Positions 50,236 to 61,608 of a DNA stretch of 64,000 nt are shown here, one piece after another. The position numbers and the translations under genes were made by a program. The DNA lies in NCBI GenBank assembly GCA_946902985.2, contig OX336388.2, positions 124,845,894 to 124,909,893 of the forward strand, given 5' to 3'. The stretch's first letter is position 1, and every line of letters starts with the position of its first letter. A model generated the notes under the pieces. The model saw only the letters and a program-made list of their open reading frames with translations, did not search any database and had not been told where the DNA came from. The stretch comes from Meconema thalassinum (taxonomy: Eukaryota; Arthropoda; Insecta; Orthoptera; Tettigoniidae).

Positions 50236-50752
50236 GGGTTGGTTCTTAAGTTTAGGGGCTGCGACAACGTGGTCATGTAGCCCCGTGTACCTTGGGTGTG
50301 TGTAGAATCTGTCTGATAACCGGTGTTAATTGTGATGACTGTATTAGTGTGTGTTACTTGTTTTTTAATTGAAGTAAGGACTGCAGACTTCTGCATTTTT
50401 CAAATAGTTCCTACTTTTGCTGCCAAACGCAACCGTCAACGACTACTAGTTCAGAACTTAGCTACCAGACGCCACCGCAGTCGGTTCTTGGCAACGAACG
50501 TAGGAACCTAAGAGTGTTGTTTACATTTTTAACCTATACAATTTAGCTTCACACAGGTGTAATTAGTGGAAGGATTTTTTAACATGCCATAAATCTATGA
50601 CATGGGCCCGCCGGCTTTACTTCCCCTCCCAAGGAAGGCATACTGAGGGATTTTTAACGCTCGTAAAAAATCCGACGGCTTCGGCCGGATTTGAACCCGT
50701 GATCTTGGGCATAGAAGCTCAGCATGCTACCAACTATGCCACCGAAGCCGCC
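50236..50752 (-). mobile_element. SINE, family A, copy 4
   Basis: A 13-bp duplication GTAAGTAAGTAAG (50223-50235, 50753-50765) derived from the LINE tail. Full length, with a complemented B-box in GGATTTGAACCCG (50688-50700). Confidence 0.85.
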
Positions 50753-50765
50753 GTAAGTAAGTAAG

Positions 50766-51170
50766 CTTACATGGTTAGTTACTTATTTATGGTGAAGCAG
50801 ACTATATTAAACCACACTGAGGAACTGGTGTTGTTCCTTATGATAATTGGGGTCTAGCTAAAAGAACCCACATCTGTATTTTCCTTCCACAATCATCATA
50901 AAGTCTTTTTCTTAATAAAATAACTCTTAATTACATAATAGTAACTACAAAACATGTCAACAACATTAGCATCAGGGTTGGGAAGTAACGCATTACTTAT
51001 AACGTCATCAATAATTAAATTCAGTAATAGTAACACCGCTACTTTGAACAGGAACAAAAATACTCACTACTTTTTCATTGTCATTTACTTTTCAATATTA
51101 TTCATATTAATTTGTTTTGAAATAAAATTTCATTTTTATTGAAATGTTTATAGCATTAATTTTCTCTGAA
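50766..51170. other. No gene seen
   Basis: AT-rich unique-looking sequence. Confidence 0.5.
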
Positions 51171-51183
51171 GGAAAACATTACA

Positions 51184-51507
51184 TGAAAATCCACAGCCTG
51201 CATCCGATCTCCGACCGGGTCAGGAATGGAATGAATGAAGGCCCCATCTAGCGGCGAGGATATGGACTGTGCCGGCTGCCGAGGCCTGACGCACTCCTCT
51301 GGGGCAATGATTAAACGAATGACAGATGAAATGAAATGATAGTGGAGAGTGTTGCTGGAATGAAATTTTTGACAGGGAAAACCGGAGTACCCGGAGAAAA
51401 ACCGGTCTGCCTCCGTTTTGTCTAGCACAGATCTCACATGGAGTGACCGGGATTTGAACCACGGACCCAGCGGTGAGAGGCCGGCGTGCTGCCGCCTAAG
51501 CCACGGA
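51184..51507 (-). mobile_element. SINE, family E, copy 2
   Basis: A perfect 13-bp duplication GGAAAACATTACA (51171-51183, 51508-51520). It is nearly identical to 6359-6683. Confidence 0.95.
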
Positions 51508-51520
51508 GGAAAACATTACA

Positions 51521-51960
51521 AAGTGTTTAATTTTTTCTCTCTCTAAAATTCCAGTCTATCCAAATCTGGCTTTTACGTTGGTTTCTAGGCAGAATAACAC
51601 ACCCTTATAACTGGCTATGTCTTGGGGGTGACCTTGTAATTCTAGATCAGAGATGTGTGGTGGACCCAGGTGACCTCTAACCTCGAAGGTTAGGCAAAGA
51701 TTTGAGAATAATAAAGAAAGCTTTTCAGTTGGTCAACACCAATTTTGTGCCCAATTACATTAGGTGGCAATACAAGTATTTATATGCCCTAACATGAAAA
51801 ACATTACATAAGATGGTATTTATCACAAAATAAAATGTTTTATGCACAGAAATGGGGGTACTTAAAATGAATGACAAGTTTCGAACGTCAAGCGATCATC
51901 CTTAGATCCTGCTCACTTAGGCTTAATTAATTATGATGTTTATGAATAACAGTTATACAC
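51521..51960. other. No gene seen
   Basis: Mostly AT-rich. GACAAGTTTCGAACGTCAAGCGATCATCC (51880-51908) resembles a Penelope-type end, but hammerhead core bases are missing. Confidence 0.4.
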
Positions 51961-51964
51961 AAAT

Positions 51965-52440
51965 GATTGAAGCGGTTTCAAAAAATTCCTGTTTGTTTGT
52001 TATTTGTTGTAACATTACAAAATTTTATAGACAAACAGAAAAACTCACAAAGTTTTTTTATGCTCCTACAAGTGCTCGATATGTGCCCCATGAGTGACTC
52101 TACAAACATCAACTCTATAGTCAAGTTCACCCACACCCGAGATAGCATGTCGCTGTCATTTTGACCAAAGGCGTTGATGATGCAGGCCCGCAGATCTGTT
52201 AGATCAGCCGGTAATGGTGGCGTAAAAACGGCTTATTTCACATAACACCATACGAAGAAATCGCAAGGGATCAGGTCGGGAGAGCGTGGAGGCCATGACA
52301 TGAGGGTGTGATCTTCATTCACAATATGACCAATCCATCTTTCTAGAAGTCTGCTGTTCAGAAAGTCACGAAAATCACCATGGTAATGAGGTGGAGCACC
52401 ATCCTGTTGGTAGATGAAGTTCATGCTAACGGTCTCCAAC
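51965..52440 (-). pseudogene. DDE transposase C-terminal fragment (mariner-like, DUF4817-associated)
   Basis: Minus-strand frame 52439-52233: FIYQQDGAPPHYHGDFRDFL, WIGHIVN, then WPPRSPDLIPCDFFVW, the second and third catalytic Asp regions of a mariner-type DDE domain. More C-terminal codons continue after a stop towards 51965 (LPADLTDLRACI). The N-terminal domain is found on the other strand at 52830. Confidence 0.75.
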
Positions 52441-52829
52441 TGTAGCCTGAGCCATCATGTCTGCCGGATGTTGCAACTGTTGTGCTCTCGCGGGCGTTGA
52501 GGAAATCACAATGTATGGAGGCTATTCAGACAAAACAAAACTTTGGGGGATACTTGCCTTACAACAACAAAACACCATCGCCATAGCTCTAATAATATAG
52601 CTAGAAATAACTGACAAAACCACTCCAATCATTTGTGCGCACCCTGTATACAGGGCGCCAGTAAATGTTCTTCGCAGTGGCTACGTGCTGCTGCGAGAGG
52701 CAGCATCAGCAGTTTAGTTAGCAGCCCGGTGTCCTTGACAGGGTCAAGGCCACACGTGTGGGTTGTAGGGTGTCGAAATCGTCAGTGTGTATAGATAGAT
52801 TATTGGAAGAGTGCAACAATATAAAGGCG

Positions 52830-53052
52830 GTAATGTTTACTACGGTAGAGAGAGATTTTTTGGTCGAATATGCTCTTTGCGAAGGCGACTGGTTTACAGA
52901 AAAGGTAAAACTAACATTTCAGGCGCGGCTTCCTAATTTGAGTGTCCAAACCGGGATACCGCTCGGGATTTGATAAGTAAATTTCGTGTGACCGGCTCAC
53001 AAACTAATCCAAAAACGATTGAATTACAAGTGAATATCATTAATAATGTGCA
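52830..53052 (+). pseudogene. DUF4817-type N-terminal domain of the same transposase family
   Basis: MFTTVERDFLVEYALCEGDWFTEKV, then FQARLPNLSV, then out of frame RDLISKFRVTGSQTNPKT. This is the helix-turn-helix start typical of these insect transposases. It is on the strand opposite to the C-terminal fragment, with about 400 bp between, so the element is inverted internally or two copies meet. It is cut by the LINE at 53053 and the target continues at 54367. Confidence 0.65.
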
Positions 53053-54354
53053 TGGATTATGAAGCATCACAGAGCTCGAAGTAAGAACCTAGTCATCACT
53101 TTTGTTGACTTCAAAAAAGCTTATGACAGTATTCATCGGAAGTCATCACTGAATACTCTTCAAGAATTTGGTGATCACAGGAAATGGATCAACCTTATTG
53201 GAATGACTCTCAAGAATACTAAAGCAAAAGTTAAATTTAGAGGAGAATTGTCAAAACCATTTACAATCACAACCGGCCTTCGGCAGGGAGATGGTCTCTC
53301 ACCTATTTTGTTTAATTGTGTACTTGAGAAGGTCATGACAGAATGGAGAAAGAAATGCCAACCAAACATCAAGATTGGTAGAAATATTAAACTAAACTGC
53401 CTGGCATTTGCAGACGATCTTGCACTACTGGCAAATGATGTGGAAGAGGCTGAAGTCAAAATTGAACAACTGGAAAACATTGCAGCAAAAGTGGGATTAC
53501 AAATGTCATTTGAAAAGACAGAGATTATGCCAACCTTCGCGGTGGACACCCCTGTCCTTCAACTAAATGATAACAAACAAATTAAGGTTGTAAAAAAGTT
53601 AAAGTATCTTGGGGAAACTATAACTTGGAACCTAAATGAGAAAGCCGCAATAGAGTACTGAACAACAAAACTGAGACAAGCACAACGAGTCACATGGTCA
53701 ACTTATAAGAAGAAATCTCTCTCGATGAACGCCAAATTCAAACATTATGGTTCAGTAGTTAAACCTGAATCAACTTATGCAAGTGAAGCCCTGTTTAAGA
53801 TGAATACCAAAGCAACAACAGATAAAATCCAAAAAATATACAGAAGGATCATCAGGACAATCATCAATAAAAAACATCAAGTAAATGGACAATGGAGACT
53901 GCTGCCTAATGAAATAGTATATCGGAAAAATGAATCAATTGTGGATACCATGCGAAAAAGGAGAATTGCCTTTTTCAGCCACATAGTAAGACTACCAGAC
54001 ACCAGACTACTGAAACAATTATTCAATTTCTTTTGGAAAAGTAAAACCAAGAACAACTGGTTCGCTGAGGTTCAGAATGATTTAGACGAGCTAAATAATA
54101 CAATGAAACAAACTGCAGAGAGAAAAGAGAAGAGGATTCTGAGAAGTAGGGATACAAGATTGAAATTAAAAACAGTCAAACGAAAACAGTACACCATTAC
54201 AAATGAAGAGAGGGCGGCCAGGTCGCAGAGATTAAAGAAGCTCTGGAAGGAGAAGAGGAAGTTGAGAAGCCATTACAACTAATATTGTAAAGACTGTAGT
54301 GTATATAGATTGATTTAAAAGTGCTCCAATGTGGGCGTTAACTATGTAAATAAA
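53053..54354 (+). mobile_element. LINE, 5' truncated, in a transposase relic
   Basis: A perfect 12-bp duplication TAATAATGTGCA (53041-53052, 54355-54366). It starts at the RT palm and ends with a short 3' UTR and an ATAAATAA tail. Same group as 530-3039. Confidence 0.9.
53059..54282 (+). pseudogene. LINE RT, palm to C-terminus, one stop
   Basis: Two frames in phase with each other (53059-53661 and 53725-54282), separated by a TGA at 53659. Motif A VITFVDFKKAYDSIH, then GLRQGDGLSPILFN, then the catalytic FADD at about 53407-53418 in LAFADDLALLAND. Then KLKYLGETITWNLNEKA, NAKFKHYGSVVKPESTYASEAL, RKRRIAFFSHIVRL and a basic end RSQRLKKLWKEKRK. Fingers and endonuclease are absent. The copy is only lightly mutated. 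Confidence 0.9.
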
Positions 54355-54406
54355 TAATAATGTGCAGTCCATTATGCAAGGAACTTTGGTTATTTTATTA
54401 TTTATC

Positions 54407-54805
54407 GCATGGCTTTTAGTGCCGGGAGTGTCCGAGGACATGTTCGGTTGGCCAGAGGCAGTAGCTGCTTCAACCGGACACCCATAGGGTCAGCTACAAG
54501 TTCCGTTCAATTTCAAGTAGTTCCAACTTTCACTACCAGATGTCACGGATACCTAGTGGCGAACGTTGGGACTTTGATAGAACATTCCAATGAAATCTAA
54601 CCTAGAAATTTAGCTTCACACAAGTTTAGTCTGTGGAAGGATCTTTTACATGCTATAAATCTATGACATGGGACCGCCGGCTTTACTTCCCCTCCGAAGG
54701 AAGGCATACTGAAGGATCATAACGCTCTTAAAACATCCGACGACTTTGGCTGGGATTGAACCCGCTATCGTGGGCACAGCAGTTCAGCATGCTACCAACT
54801 ACGCC
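54407..54805 (-). mobile_element. Composite SINE (family A body with a different 3' part)
   Basis: The left 70 bp (GGCTTTTAGTGCCGGGAGTGTCCGAGGAC) equals the start of the SINE at 4541. The rest (CATAAATCTATGACATGGGACCGCC, AACGCTCTTAAAA, GGATTGAACCCGC) equals family A. The head is on the minus strand at the right. It shows module exchange between SINE families. Confidence 0.8.
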
Positions 54806-55120
54806 ACCGAAAGTCTTCGGCAATATGTGTAGACGTGTTGAAGTCGGTCTTCGAACACAAGGACAAGACTTCCAGCATCTGTTATGAATGGCTTTGGTGA
54901 GTACTAAGTTTACAGGTTGTTTTGATACAAGCGACAGCCTTGCTGCCAACATAACTGCTGACGCTATCTCTTGCAGCAGCATTCTCTGGCAGGCCCTGTA
55001 TATACAATGTTCAGATTATATAAGTTTGTTAAAAACTTGTGTCTCGCGTCAATCTTATTTACAGATGTGATTGCTTATCTCTATGGTTGTGGTACAGAAG
55101 ACTAGTAGATAGAGTGAGAA
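54806..55120. other. No gene seen
   Basis: Short unassigned stretch. The small frames here do not resemble known proteins. Confidence 0.45.
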
Positions 55121-55167
55121 ATAATCTTTTTTCTTTTTTTTATCGTTTCGGTCGTCTATGGACCACA

Positions 55168-55857
55168 TTATTTCAACTGCCTTTTCCCTCGTTCTTTCAC
55201 ATTGGCCCAGTATTCGCGCATTCTTCTTCGGTGAGCTTCCTTCCGTTCTTCGGTCCACTTCTTGCCGGTTTTCAATATAGGTTTTGGCTGAAAACTCTGT
55301 ATCTCCCCAAGTTTCTTCTTCAAAGAGTCACGTTCCAAGATGTCCTCATGTGGTATCCCCAGTTCTTGTAGGTCCTTTTCCACCTCTGTAAACCAGATCC
55401 CTTTGGTTTTCTTTCCCACAATGTAGGCACAGATTCGATTGGACAATCTTCCAGAGTTCATTCGTGTTAAATGTCCATAAAAGGAGAGTCTTCTTTTGCG
55501 AATGGTGTCAGTTATTTTCTCCACATGTAGATAGAGTTCATCGTTGTGTCGTCTTCTATACTCTCCTCGTTCCTTGACCGGGCCCACGATCTTTCTCAGA
55601 ATCTTCCTCTCTTTGGCTTCGAGTTGTTCTGCCAGGCCTTTCTTATTCATCGCCAGGCATTCTGATGCATATATCGCCTCCGGGCGAATAACGGTAACGA
55701 AGTGCCTTAGTTTGGCCTTGAAGGACATTGATCGTATTTTGTAAATGTCTTTGGTTAAATGGTAGGCCATTTCCATTTTGTTAATCCATGCCACGAAGGC
55801 TTCCTTTTCACGAATGTTGGGCTCAATCCATTCATTCATTATTATTATTAAATACAA
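55168..55857 (-). pseudogene. LINE RT C-terminal region, open frame
   Basis: 229 codons on the minus strand: SMSFKAKLRHFVTVIRPEAI, ERKILRKIVGPVKERG, RKRRLSFYGHLTRMNSG, then GIWFTEVEKDLQELGI and a basic end EAHRRRMREYWANVKE. Same group as 530-3039, 14906 and 53053. There is no palm. The frame is clean, so this is a relatively young truncated copy. It ends near an A-rich stretch (complement at 55125-55145). Confidence 0.8.
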
Positions 55858-56009
55858 CCTGTGACAAAGTTCGGTGAATAGTCCTATACTATCAACATAG
55901 ATGAACAGTGCATGACAGTGACCCTATTGTTCTTCGAAAGTATGCAATGCTGAGATCAGCGATACGTGTCCTGGAAACTTTGCAAGAAGGCTTCCTTTGG
56001 GGTGGTGTT

Positions 56010-56370
56010 CAAAAGGCTCGTCACATGACCGAAAAGTTCGGTGAATGGGTCTATATTACGAACGGATTGTTGGCTTACCTGAAACAGCTGTTACTGTCCT
56101 TCGAAGTAATCCCCGTGGATGGTTATGCACTCCTGAGAATGTCTGTACAAGTTCTGGAAACTCTTTAGGAATAGCCTTCAGTTTTGGGTAGTCACATTAC
56201 ATTGGATGTCCGAAATGTTCGAAAACCTCAGGCCTTGAGGGCTTTTCGGTGACCCTGGACCTGGACCCAGCCACTCCATACTTTGAGGCTTGACTTAATG
56301 GTCGTACCTCAGACACCAGGTCTCGTCGCCCGTTACGATGGTTTTCAGCTAAGCCATTCCATTCCACAGA
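56010..56370 (-). pseudogene. Mariner/SETMAR-like transposase fragments
   Basis: The minus strand around 56350-56230 reads VTGDETWCLRYD, then KPQSMEWLGPG.SPKSPQGLR, around the first catalytic Asp of mariner DDD domains. It is then joined by deletion to a C-terminal piece (FQNLYRHSQECITIHGDYFEG, about 56165-56105). The central catalytic part is missing and several frames are involved. Confidence 0.65.
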
Positions 56371-56500
56371 ACATTCACCCTTCTCACTACCACCCGTCAA
56401 ACAGATGTGCATGGTAGGTTGCATAAATTCATCCTTCTCACTGCCACCCGCCAAACAGGTGTGCATGGTAGGTTGCATAAATTCACCCTTCTAAAGATGC
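56365..56500. repeat. 62-bp tandem duplication
   Basis: CACCCTTCTCACTACCACCCGTCAAACAG..TGTGCATGGTAGGTTGCATAAATTC occurs twice in a row, with a third partial start (CACCCTTCTAAAG). Confidence 0.85.
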
Positions 56501-56780
56501 GCCGTGTCAAACAGGTCTTACAAGTTGCGTTGTGTGTCGCCAATGTTGCCAGGTCGACCGTTCTGACTTCATTCCTCGAACGCAACGTGACGAGCCTTTT
56601 GAACACCATCCCAGAGGACGCCTTCTTGCAAAGTTTCCAGAACATGTATCGCCGATCTCAGCATTGCATAGTTACGGGAGGGGACAATTTCGAAAGACAA
56701 TAGGGTCACTGTCGTGCATTGTTCATCTATGTTGATAGTATAGGACTATTCACCGAACATTATTGTCACAGGTTGTATGA

Positions 56781-57127
56781 TTAATCCCTAGTCAATCCAT
56801 TTTGTTTTTCCATATTACTAATGTAATTGGGATTATTACTACGTTTACATGGTGAACTCGGATCGATTTGAATACGATCCTGATTTCAGTACGATGACCG
56901 TTTTCATGAGCAGTTTCAGTTCATATTGAAATCGATTTCAATACGGTATATAATTTATGGTGGCCAACCAGCAGTTCTGTTGGCTAACGTGTATTAAACA
57001 GCAAAACATAAAAGACCCGGAATTATCATCCGACGATTTTTAGACGGGTTGTTTGTAAACATAAAAAATGGATGAGCGAAAGATTTTGATCTTGCTTGTT
57101 CTTAACAAGTTTATGTTCAGTTAAATA
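56781..57127. other. No gene; possible left end of a TIR element
   Basis: GTTTACATGGTGAACTCGGATCG (56844-56866) is loosely inverted at 57640-57668 (CGAGTCCTGTTTAGAT). GATCGATTTGAATACGATCC-like palindromic words occur on both sides. This could be an old DNA transposon of about 0.8 kb with a SINE in it. Confidence 0.35.
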
Positions 57128-57345
57128 TTGATAAAATGTTATTGGTTTTACATCCCTTTTAACTACTGAAGCTTTTAGAGATGCCGGGCTGCTGGAATGT
57201 TGCTCCGAATGGGATCTGTAACGTGCCAGTAAATCTGACACGGCTCCCTTGCATTTAGGCCAAAGCACCCTGACTGCACCAGGATTCGATCCTGCTACCT
57301 TGGGAAAAGCAGGCGTGAAAGGTACCGCTGCACCACTCAGCCAGT
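57128..57345 (-). mobile_element. SINE, family B, minus orientation, copy 2
   Basis: Complemented B-box in CAGGATTCGATCCTG (57280-57294) and tail side TGTTATTGGTTTTACATCCC, as at 39720. Confidence 0.85.
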
Positions 57346-58413
57346 CTATGTTCAATTTATTCAATCTAGTGGACAAATGGGTAAGAGACCGGATTAAGCA
57401 GCAAAAAAAGTGAGACGGTATATTTTCACTTTTTCTTTTGACCACATTTTACGTACTGATACACCAGACATTAAAGGCAAAACAGACAAAAATACATCAA
57501 CGAGAAAAAGACGTGCAAACAAACTACGCTTATCAACCATGACAGGAACACAGACAGAAACGAAGAATACGTGTTTACAAGTTTCTGAACACCAGTTTGG
57601 ATACGATCCGATCCCACAATTTTACCGTATCGACCTCGAAACTAGATAAGATCCGAGTCCTGTTTAGATGATGGTATTCAATATGCTAAGTGTACTCAAA
57701 TGGATTGAGTTCGCCAAGGAAACATACTACCGGTATATATTGTGTTGACCAGCTGAAAAGTACGGTAATATCAATTAACTGAAAAAATGCACAAATCAAT
57801 TGACAATCAGGCAACAATGAAAAATGGATTTAAAGCTCTCAATATGGAAACATTATGAATGGGGGAAAGTATTATTCAGAAACTACCGTATTTTATACAA
57901 AAGTATTAAGTGTTACTTTTGAAATGTTGTCATTATTTTTGGTACATAACAGAAACTGTACCGCCGTTACTTTTAAGGCGTAACCTACCCAACCCTGATA
58001 AGGATAGACTTAAGAATACATAAATAGTGACTCCAAAACAACTCACTGTCACAGTAAAAACAAACAATCCTGGTAACAAGCAAACATGTCATCAAAATAC
58101 AGACACTTACTACAGTACACTGGAGAATAAATTCTAAGGAATTCAATGTATCCTTAACAAAGATTCTTATGTATTCTCGACAGGTTAATTTAAAACTGAC
58201 ATTGAATTGGTTTCTGTTTTCAGTAAACAATAAGTACTGTACTAACAAATGAGCAGACTTTTCCTTCCGACTGTCTCCAAATACGTAGGTGAATGTGGAA
58301 GGAGTCGAAACCTTGCCAAGTGACTGAGGACCATATATTTGTTGGCATCGGTTCACTTGCGGCAATCGATAATAGGACACAAGTGGTTTGAATTCTATTG
58401 CTTCCCGTTCTAG
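57346..58413. other. No gene seen
   Basis: AT-rich. Frames at 57410-57649 and 57985-58380 show no domain. Confidence 0.45.
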
Positions 58414-58425
58414 TGTTCAAATATT

Positions 58426-58912
58426 GGTTGGTTCCTCCGTTTAGGGGCTGCAACAACGCAGTCATGTAGCCCCGTGTACTTTGGATGTGTGTAGAAGCTG
58501 TCTGATAACCGGTGTTAATTGTGATAGCTGTATTAGTGTGTGCTATCTGTAATTCAGGCAAGGACCGCCGATCAATTTCACGTACTTCGTACTTTTTCTA
58601 CCAAATGCTAACATCGACACCTAGCCACGAACTTACCTACTAGATGCCACCGAAACCTGCACCTGGCGATGAATGTTGGAACTTATAGAGTATTAATCAA
58701 ATCCAACATACAAATTTTAGCTTCACACAATTTTAGTTAGTGGAAGGTTGTTTTACATGCCATCAGCCTGTCGGCTTTACTTCCCCTCAGAAGGAAGCCA
58801 CACTGAGGGATTTTTAAAGCTCTTAAAAAATCCGACGACTTTGGATGGGTTTGAACCTGCGATCTTGGGCATAGAAGCTCAGCATGCTACCAACCACTCC
58901 ACCGAAGCCGCC
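58426..58912 (-). mobile_element. SINE, family A, copy 5
   Basis: A perfect 12-bp duplication TGTTCAAATATT (58414-58425, 58913-58924). Full length with head at the right (complement of GGGTTTGAACCTGCGATCTTGG near 58848). Confidence 0.9.
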
Positions 58913-58994
58913 TGTTCAAATATTACAGCCTGTCATCCAATACAACACGATAATGCACAAACACGTCAAAAATATTGTCACAGAGTGCTCAGTT

Positions 58995-59190
58995 TATTAA
59001 CATTACTTTTGTATTATCATCATCAAGTTTCCACTCCAGTTTCCCGGGTGTGGTTTACGAACGCTCTCCATTTTAGTCTATTCATGTACCACTGCTCCTT
59101 CAAGACTTCATCCCAGTTGATTCCCTAGGATGTGATATCTTCCTTCACTTGGTCCAGCCATCTCCTCCTAGTATCACGAAGGCGATTATT
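58995..59190 (-). pseudogene. LINE 3' end fragment
   Basis: The minus strand reads RDTRRRWLDQVKEDI, then NWDEVLKEQWYMNRLKWRAFV and TRETGVET, followed by a GATGATGATA tail (complement near 59018-59028). Heavily truncated. Confidence 0.7.
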
Positions 59191-59393
59191 AACAATGAAG
59201 AATCGCGATACAGTGAGTGTACTTGTTGCTATCAAGTCATATTTCTGTGTCAACTATACTGTGAACCATCGTCACTCAGACTTCTTTCATCTTGAAGGAT
59301 AGTCATCAATAATACCTGCTTATTGCATGTGAGTGTTGATATATACCGTACATCAGATATCTTCGTATTAACAGTAGTTTTCCCTCTTTGACG
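59191..59393. other. No gene seen
   Basis: Unassigned sequence between a LINE end and the mariner element. Confidence 0.45.
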
Positions 59394-60351
59394 TACGAGG
59401 GCTATTCCAAAACTAAGGTCCGGTTAAAAAAAAAAAACATCCAAAATCAAAATTGTTTCCAAAACAATTGTTTTACTGACATTCCTTACGTCTTTCTCTA
59501 TTTTTCTACATAATTTCCATACTTATTTACAGATTTGTCACATCATTCCACAAGCTTTTGAATGCCTAAGTCGTAGAACTCGGCTGCCTTCGAAGCTAAC
59601 CAGTCTTTAACAGCTTCTTTCACTTCCTCATCTGTGTCGAAGTGCTTGCCGCCAAGAAACTCCTTTAGGTAGCGGAACAGGTGGAAATCACTTGGCGCCA
59701 AGTCCGGACTGTACGGTGGGTGGTCCATCTGTTCCCATCCAAATTTCTTGATTAGAGTTTGCGTATCATTCGCAGTATGGGGTCTGGCATTGTCATGCAG
59801 CAACAACACTCCAGACGACAAAAGACCACATCGCTTATTCTAGATTGCACGTCAAAGTTTAGTCAGGGTAGCGCAGTAGGTGGCTTTATTGATCGTTGTC
59901 CCTGAAATAGTGAATCGTCGATCTTCACGAATTTTGTCGTCAACCGCATGAACCAACTCGTCTGAAATCACTGATGGTCTGCCAGAGCGGGGTTCATCGT
60001 GCACATTTTCCCGTCCTTCATTAAAGGCTCCCACCCACTTGCGCACTTTACTGTCATTCATTATGTTAGGACCGTACACATCAGTAATCTACCGATGAAT
60101 TTCTGCCACAGAAATGTTTCTTGCAGACAGAAACCGTATCACTGCCTTTACTTCACAATCGGCGGGCTGATTAATTGTCTTAAACATTGTGAACTGACAC
60201 TATCAACAGCACACAGCAACAGTAACAATGCTACTGGTGGCTTTAGCCGCGCAAGGCATGCCAAGAGTCGGCACACATGCGTGTTTCGCCCTTGGCGCCG
60301 CTTTCAAATATTTACGGCGAATCGGACCTTACTTTTGGAATCATCCTCGTA
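59394..60351 (-). mobile_element. Mariner element, internally deleted, with both TIRs
   Basis: The ends TACGAGGGCTATTCCAAAAC (59394) and GTTTTGGAAT-like complement (60322-60351, ...CCTCGTA) form about 29-bp inverted repeats with TA at both edges. At 958 bp it is short of the usual 1.3 kb. Confidence 0.9.
59543..60190 (-). pseudogene. Mariner transposase, central part deleted
   Basis: The N-terminal piece has KVRKWVGAFNEGRENVHDEPRSGRPSV (around 60045-59965), the second helix-turn-helix and linker of mariner transposases. The C-terminal piece (59821-59543) has LLHDNARPHTA (second Asp) and HPPYSPDLAPSDFHLF (third Asp of DD34D). The region of the first catalytic Asp is lost between 59852 and 59821. 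A stop breaks the N-terminus near 60090. Confidence 0.9.
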
Positions 60352-60849
60352 CTTACTGAAATAAATCAATGGTGATAAATCTAGGCAGGTAGCATGACTT
60401 CGGCTTCCAAGTCGTTATTTTTGTATATCACTATTTGAATTTACTCGGCGTTGGCTCAAGATCGAATTATAAAATATATTACGTATAATTGTACCAATAT
60501 AATGTCCGAAATCTAGCCCTGTGTATTATTTGAATCAACTGATTTACAACAACAATACAACCTTGGCAGTACAGCACAGCTGTTCCAAGCTCCCGCCATA
60601 TCCGTCATGTTCTTTCTTTCAAAATACAGGGTATAAGCAGCCAGAAACCTATGTTTCCCCAGGCAAGGAAATGCGGAAGTCATAAAAAAGTACGGTAAAA
60701 TGTACATGGTTTAGCTCAAAAAAGTGTTTCCTTCATCAGTGTTAAACAAATGTAAGCAGGCTAATTGTTGATGACACAGATATTAAGAAGACCAGAAGTT
60801 AATACTGCATACAATTCTGTAACTCAGAATCAAGAAATAGACATTCAAT
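60352..60849. other. No gene seen
   Basis: AT-rich. A GTACATGGTTTAGC..TTCCTTCATCAGTG segment (60702-60740) looks like a decayed Penelope-type end. Confidence 0.4.
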
Positions 60850-61145
60850 GGGGCACCCTTCTTCTTTTACGGCCTCATTGGACCACTTCAGTCAATCATT
60901 TCTTGGTCCTCTCCTTCAGTAAGTTTCCTTTCGAGTTGCCCAGTAGCTTTTCATTCACTCTGATCTTCTCAGGCGTTGCTCATCTGTAAATACCCTTTTT
61001 ATTGTATTACGCTTGTCTATTTTTGCCTAAAATCTTATTTTTATATCTTTCATTTTTTTAAATTTTTTTGTTTTGTTTTGCAAGTCATCCAAGGTTATTT
61101 CTAATTCTTTTATATCTTCTCTATGGGGCACCCATATAATTTAAA
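60850..61145 (-). pseudogene. LINE 3' end fragment, decayed
   Basis: The minus strand reads DIKELEITLDDLQNKTKKF near 61100, then FTDEQRLRRSE.MKSYWATRKE (about 60975-60910), the basic C-terminus of the 530/53053 LINE group, with several stops. Confidence 0.6.
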
Positions 61146-61349
61146 AAAACTCTAGGCATGCCGTGCCAGAAGGCGGAGGTAGATTTCACCGGGTAAATGA
61201 AAATAACCTGTTTTGAGTGATGTTATTCACCCTTCCTCAGCCAGATACACTAGTCACAAACATTATACAAAATACTTGAAAACAACATACAGTATAGTCC
61301 ATTAGAATAACATACTTGAAATTGTGACAAATATTTACAATATTGTAAA
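61146..61349. other. No gene seen
   Basis: CACCCTTCCTCAGCCAGATACACTAG (61229-61254) is again Penelope-end-like but without complete core bases. Confidence 0.4.
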
Positions 61350-61608
61350 TTGTGTGTAGGTTAAATTTGATTAACGCTCTATTAAGTTCCAACGTTCGCC
61401 GCCAGGTGCCGGTTGCAGTGGCATATAGTAGCCAAGTTTGCAGCTAGGTGTAGTGACGGTAGCATTTGGTAGCAAAAGTAGGAACTACTTTAAATTGATC
61501 GTCTCCAGTCCTTACCTGAATTACAGATAACATACACTAATACATCCATCACAATTAACATATTTAAACACAAATAGTGCTAAATGTTCCGGCATAACTC
61601 AACAAGAT

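Larger units (their letters stand above)
55854..56780. mobile_element. Mariner-derived element with ~180-bp inverted arms
   Basis: TACAACCTGTGACAAAGTTCGGTGAATAG..CCTATACTATC at the left is inverted at 56735-56778. The arms continue through a transposase C-terminal segment to GTCACGAGCCTTTTGAACACC (56010-56030 / 56588-56610). The middle holds more transposase on the minus strand. Confidence 0.7.

Noticed and set aside
60702..60740. Additional hammerhead ribozyme
   Set aside because: Has ACTGATGA (complement) and an AAAC-like box, but stems I and II do not pair and GAAA is missing. The same applies to 23105-23155, 51880-51908 and 61229-61254.
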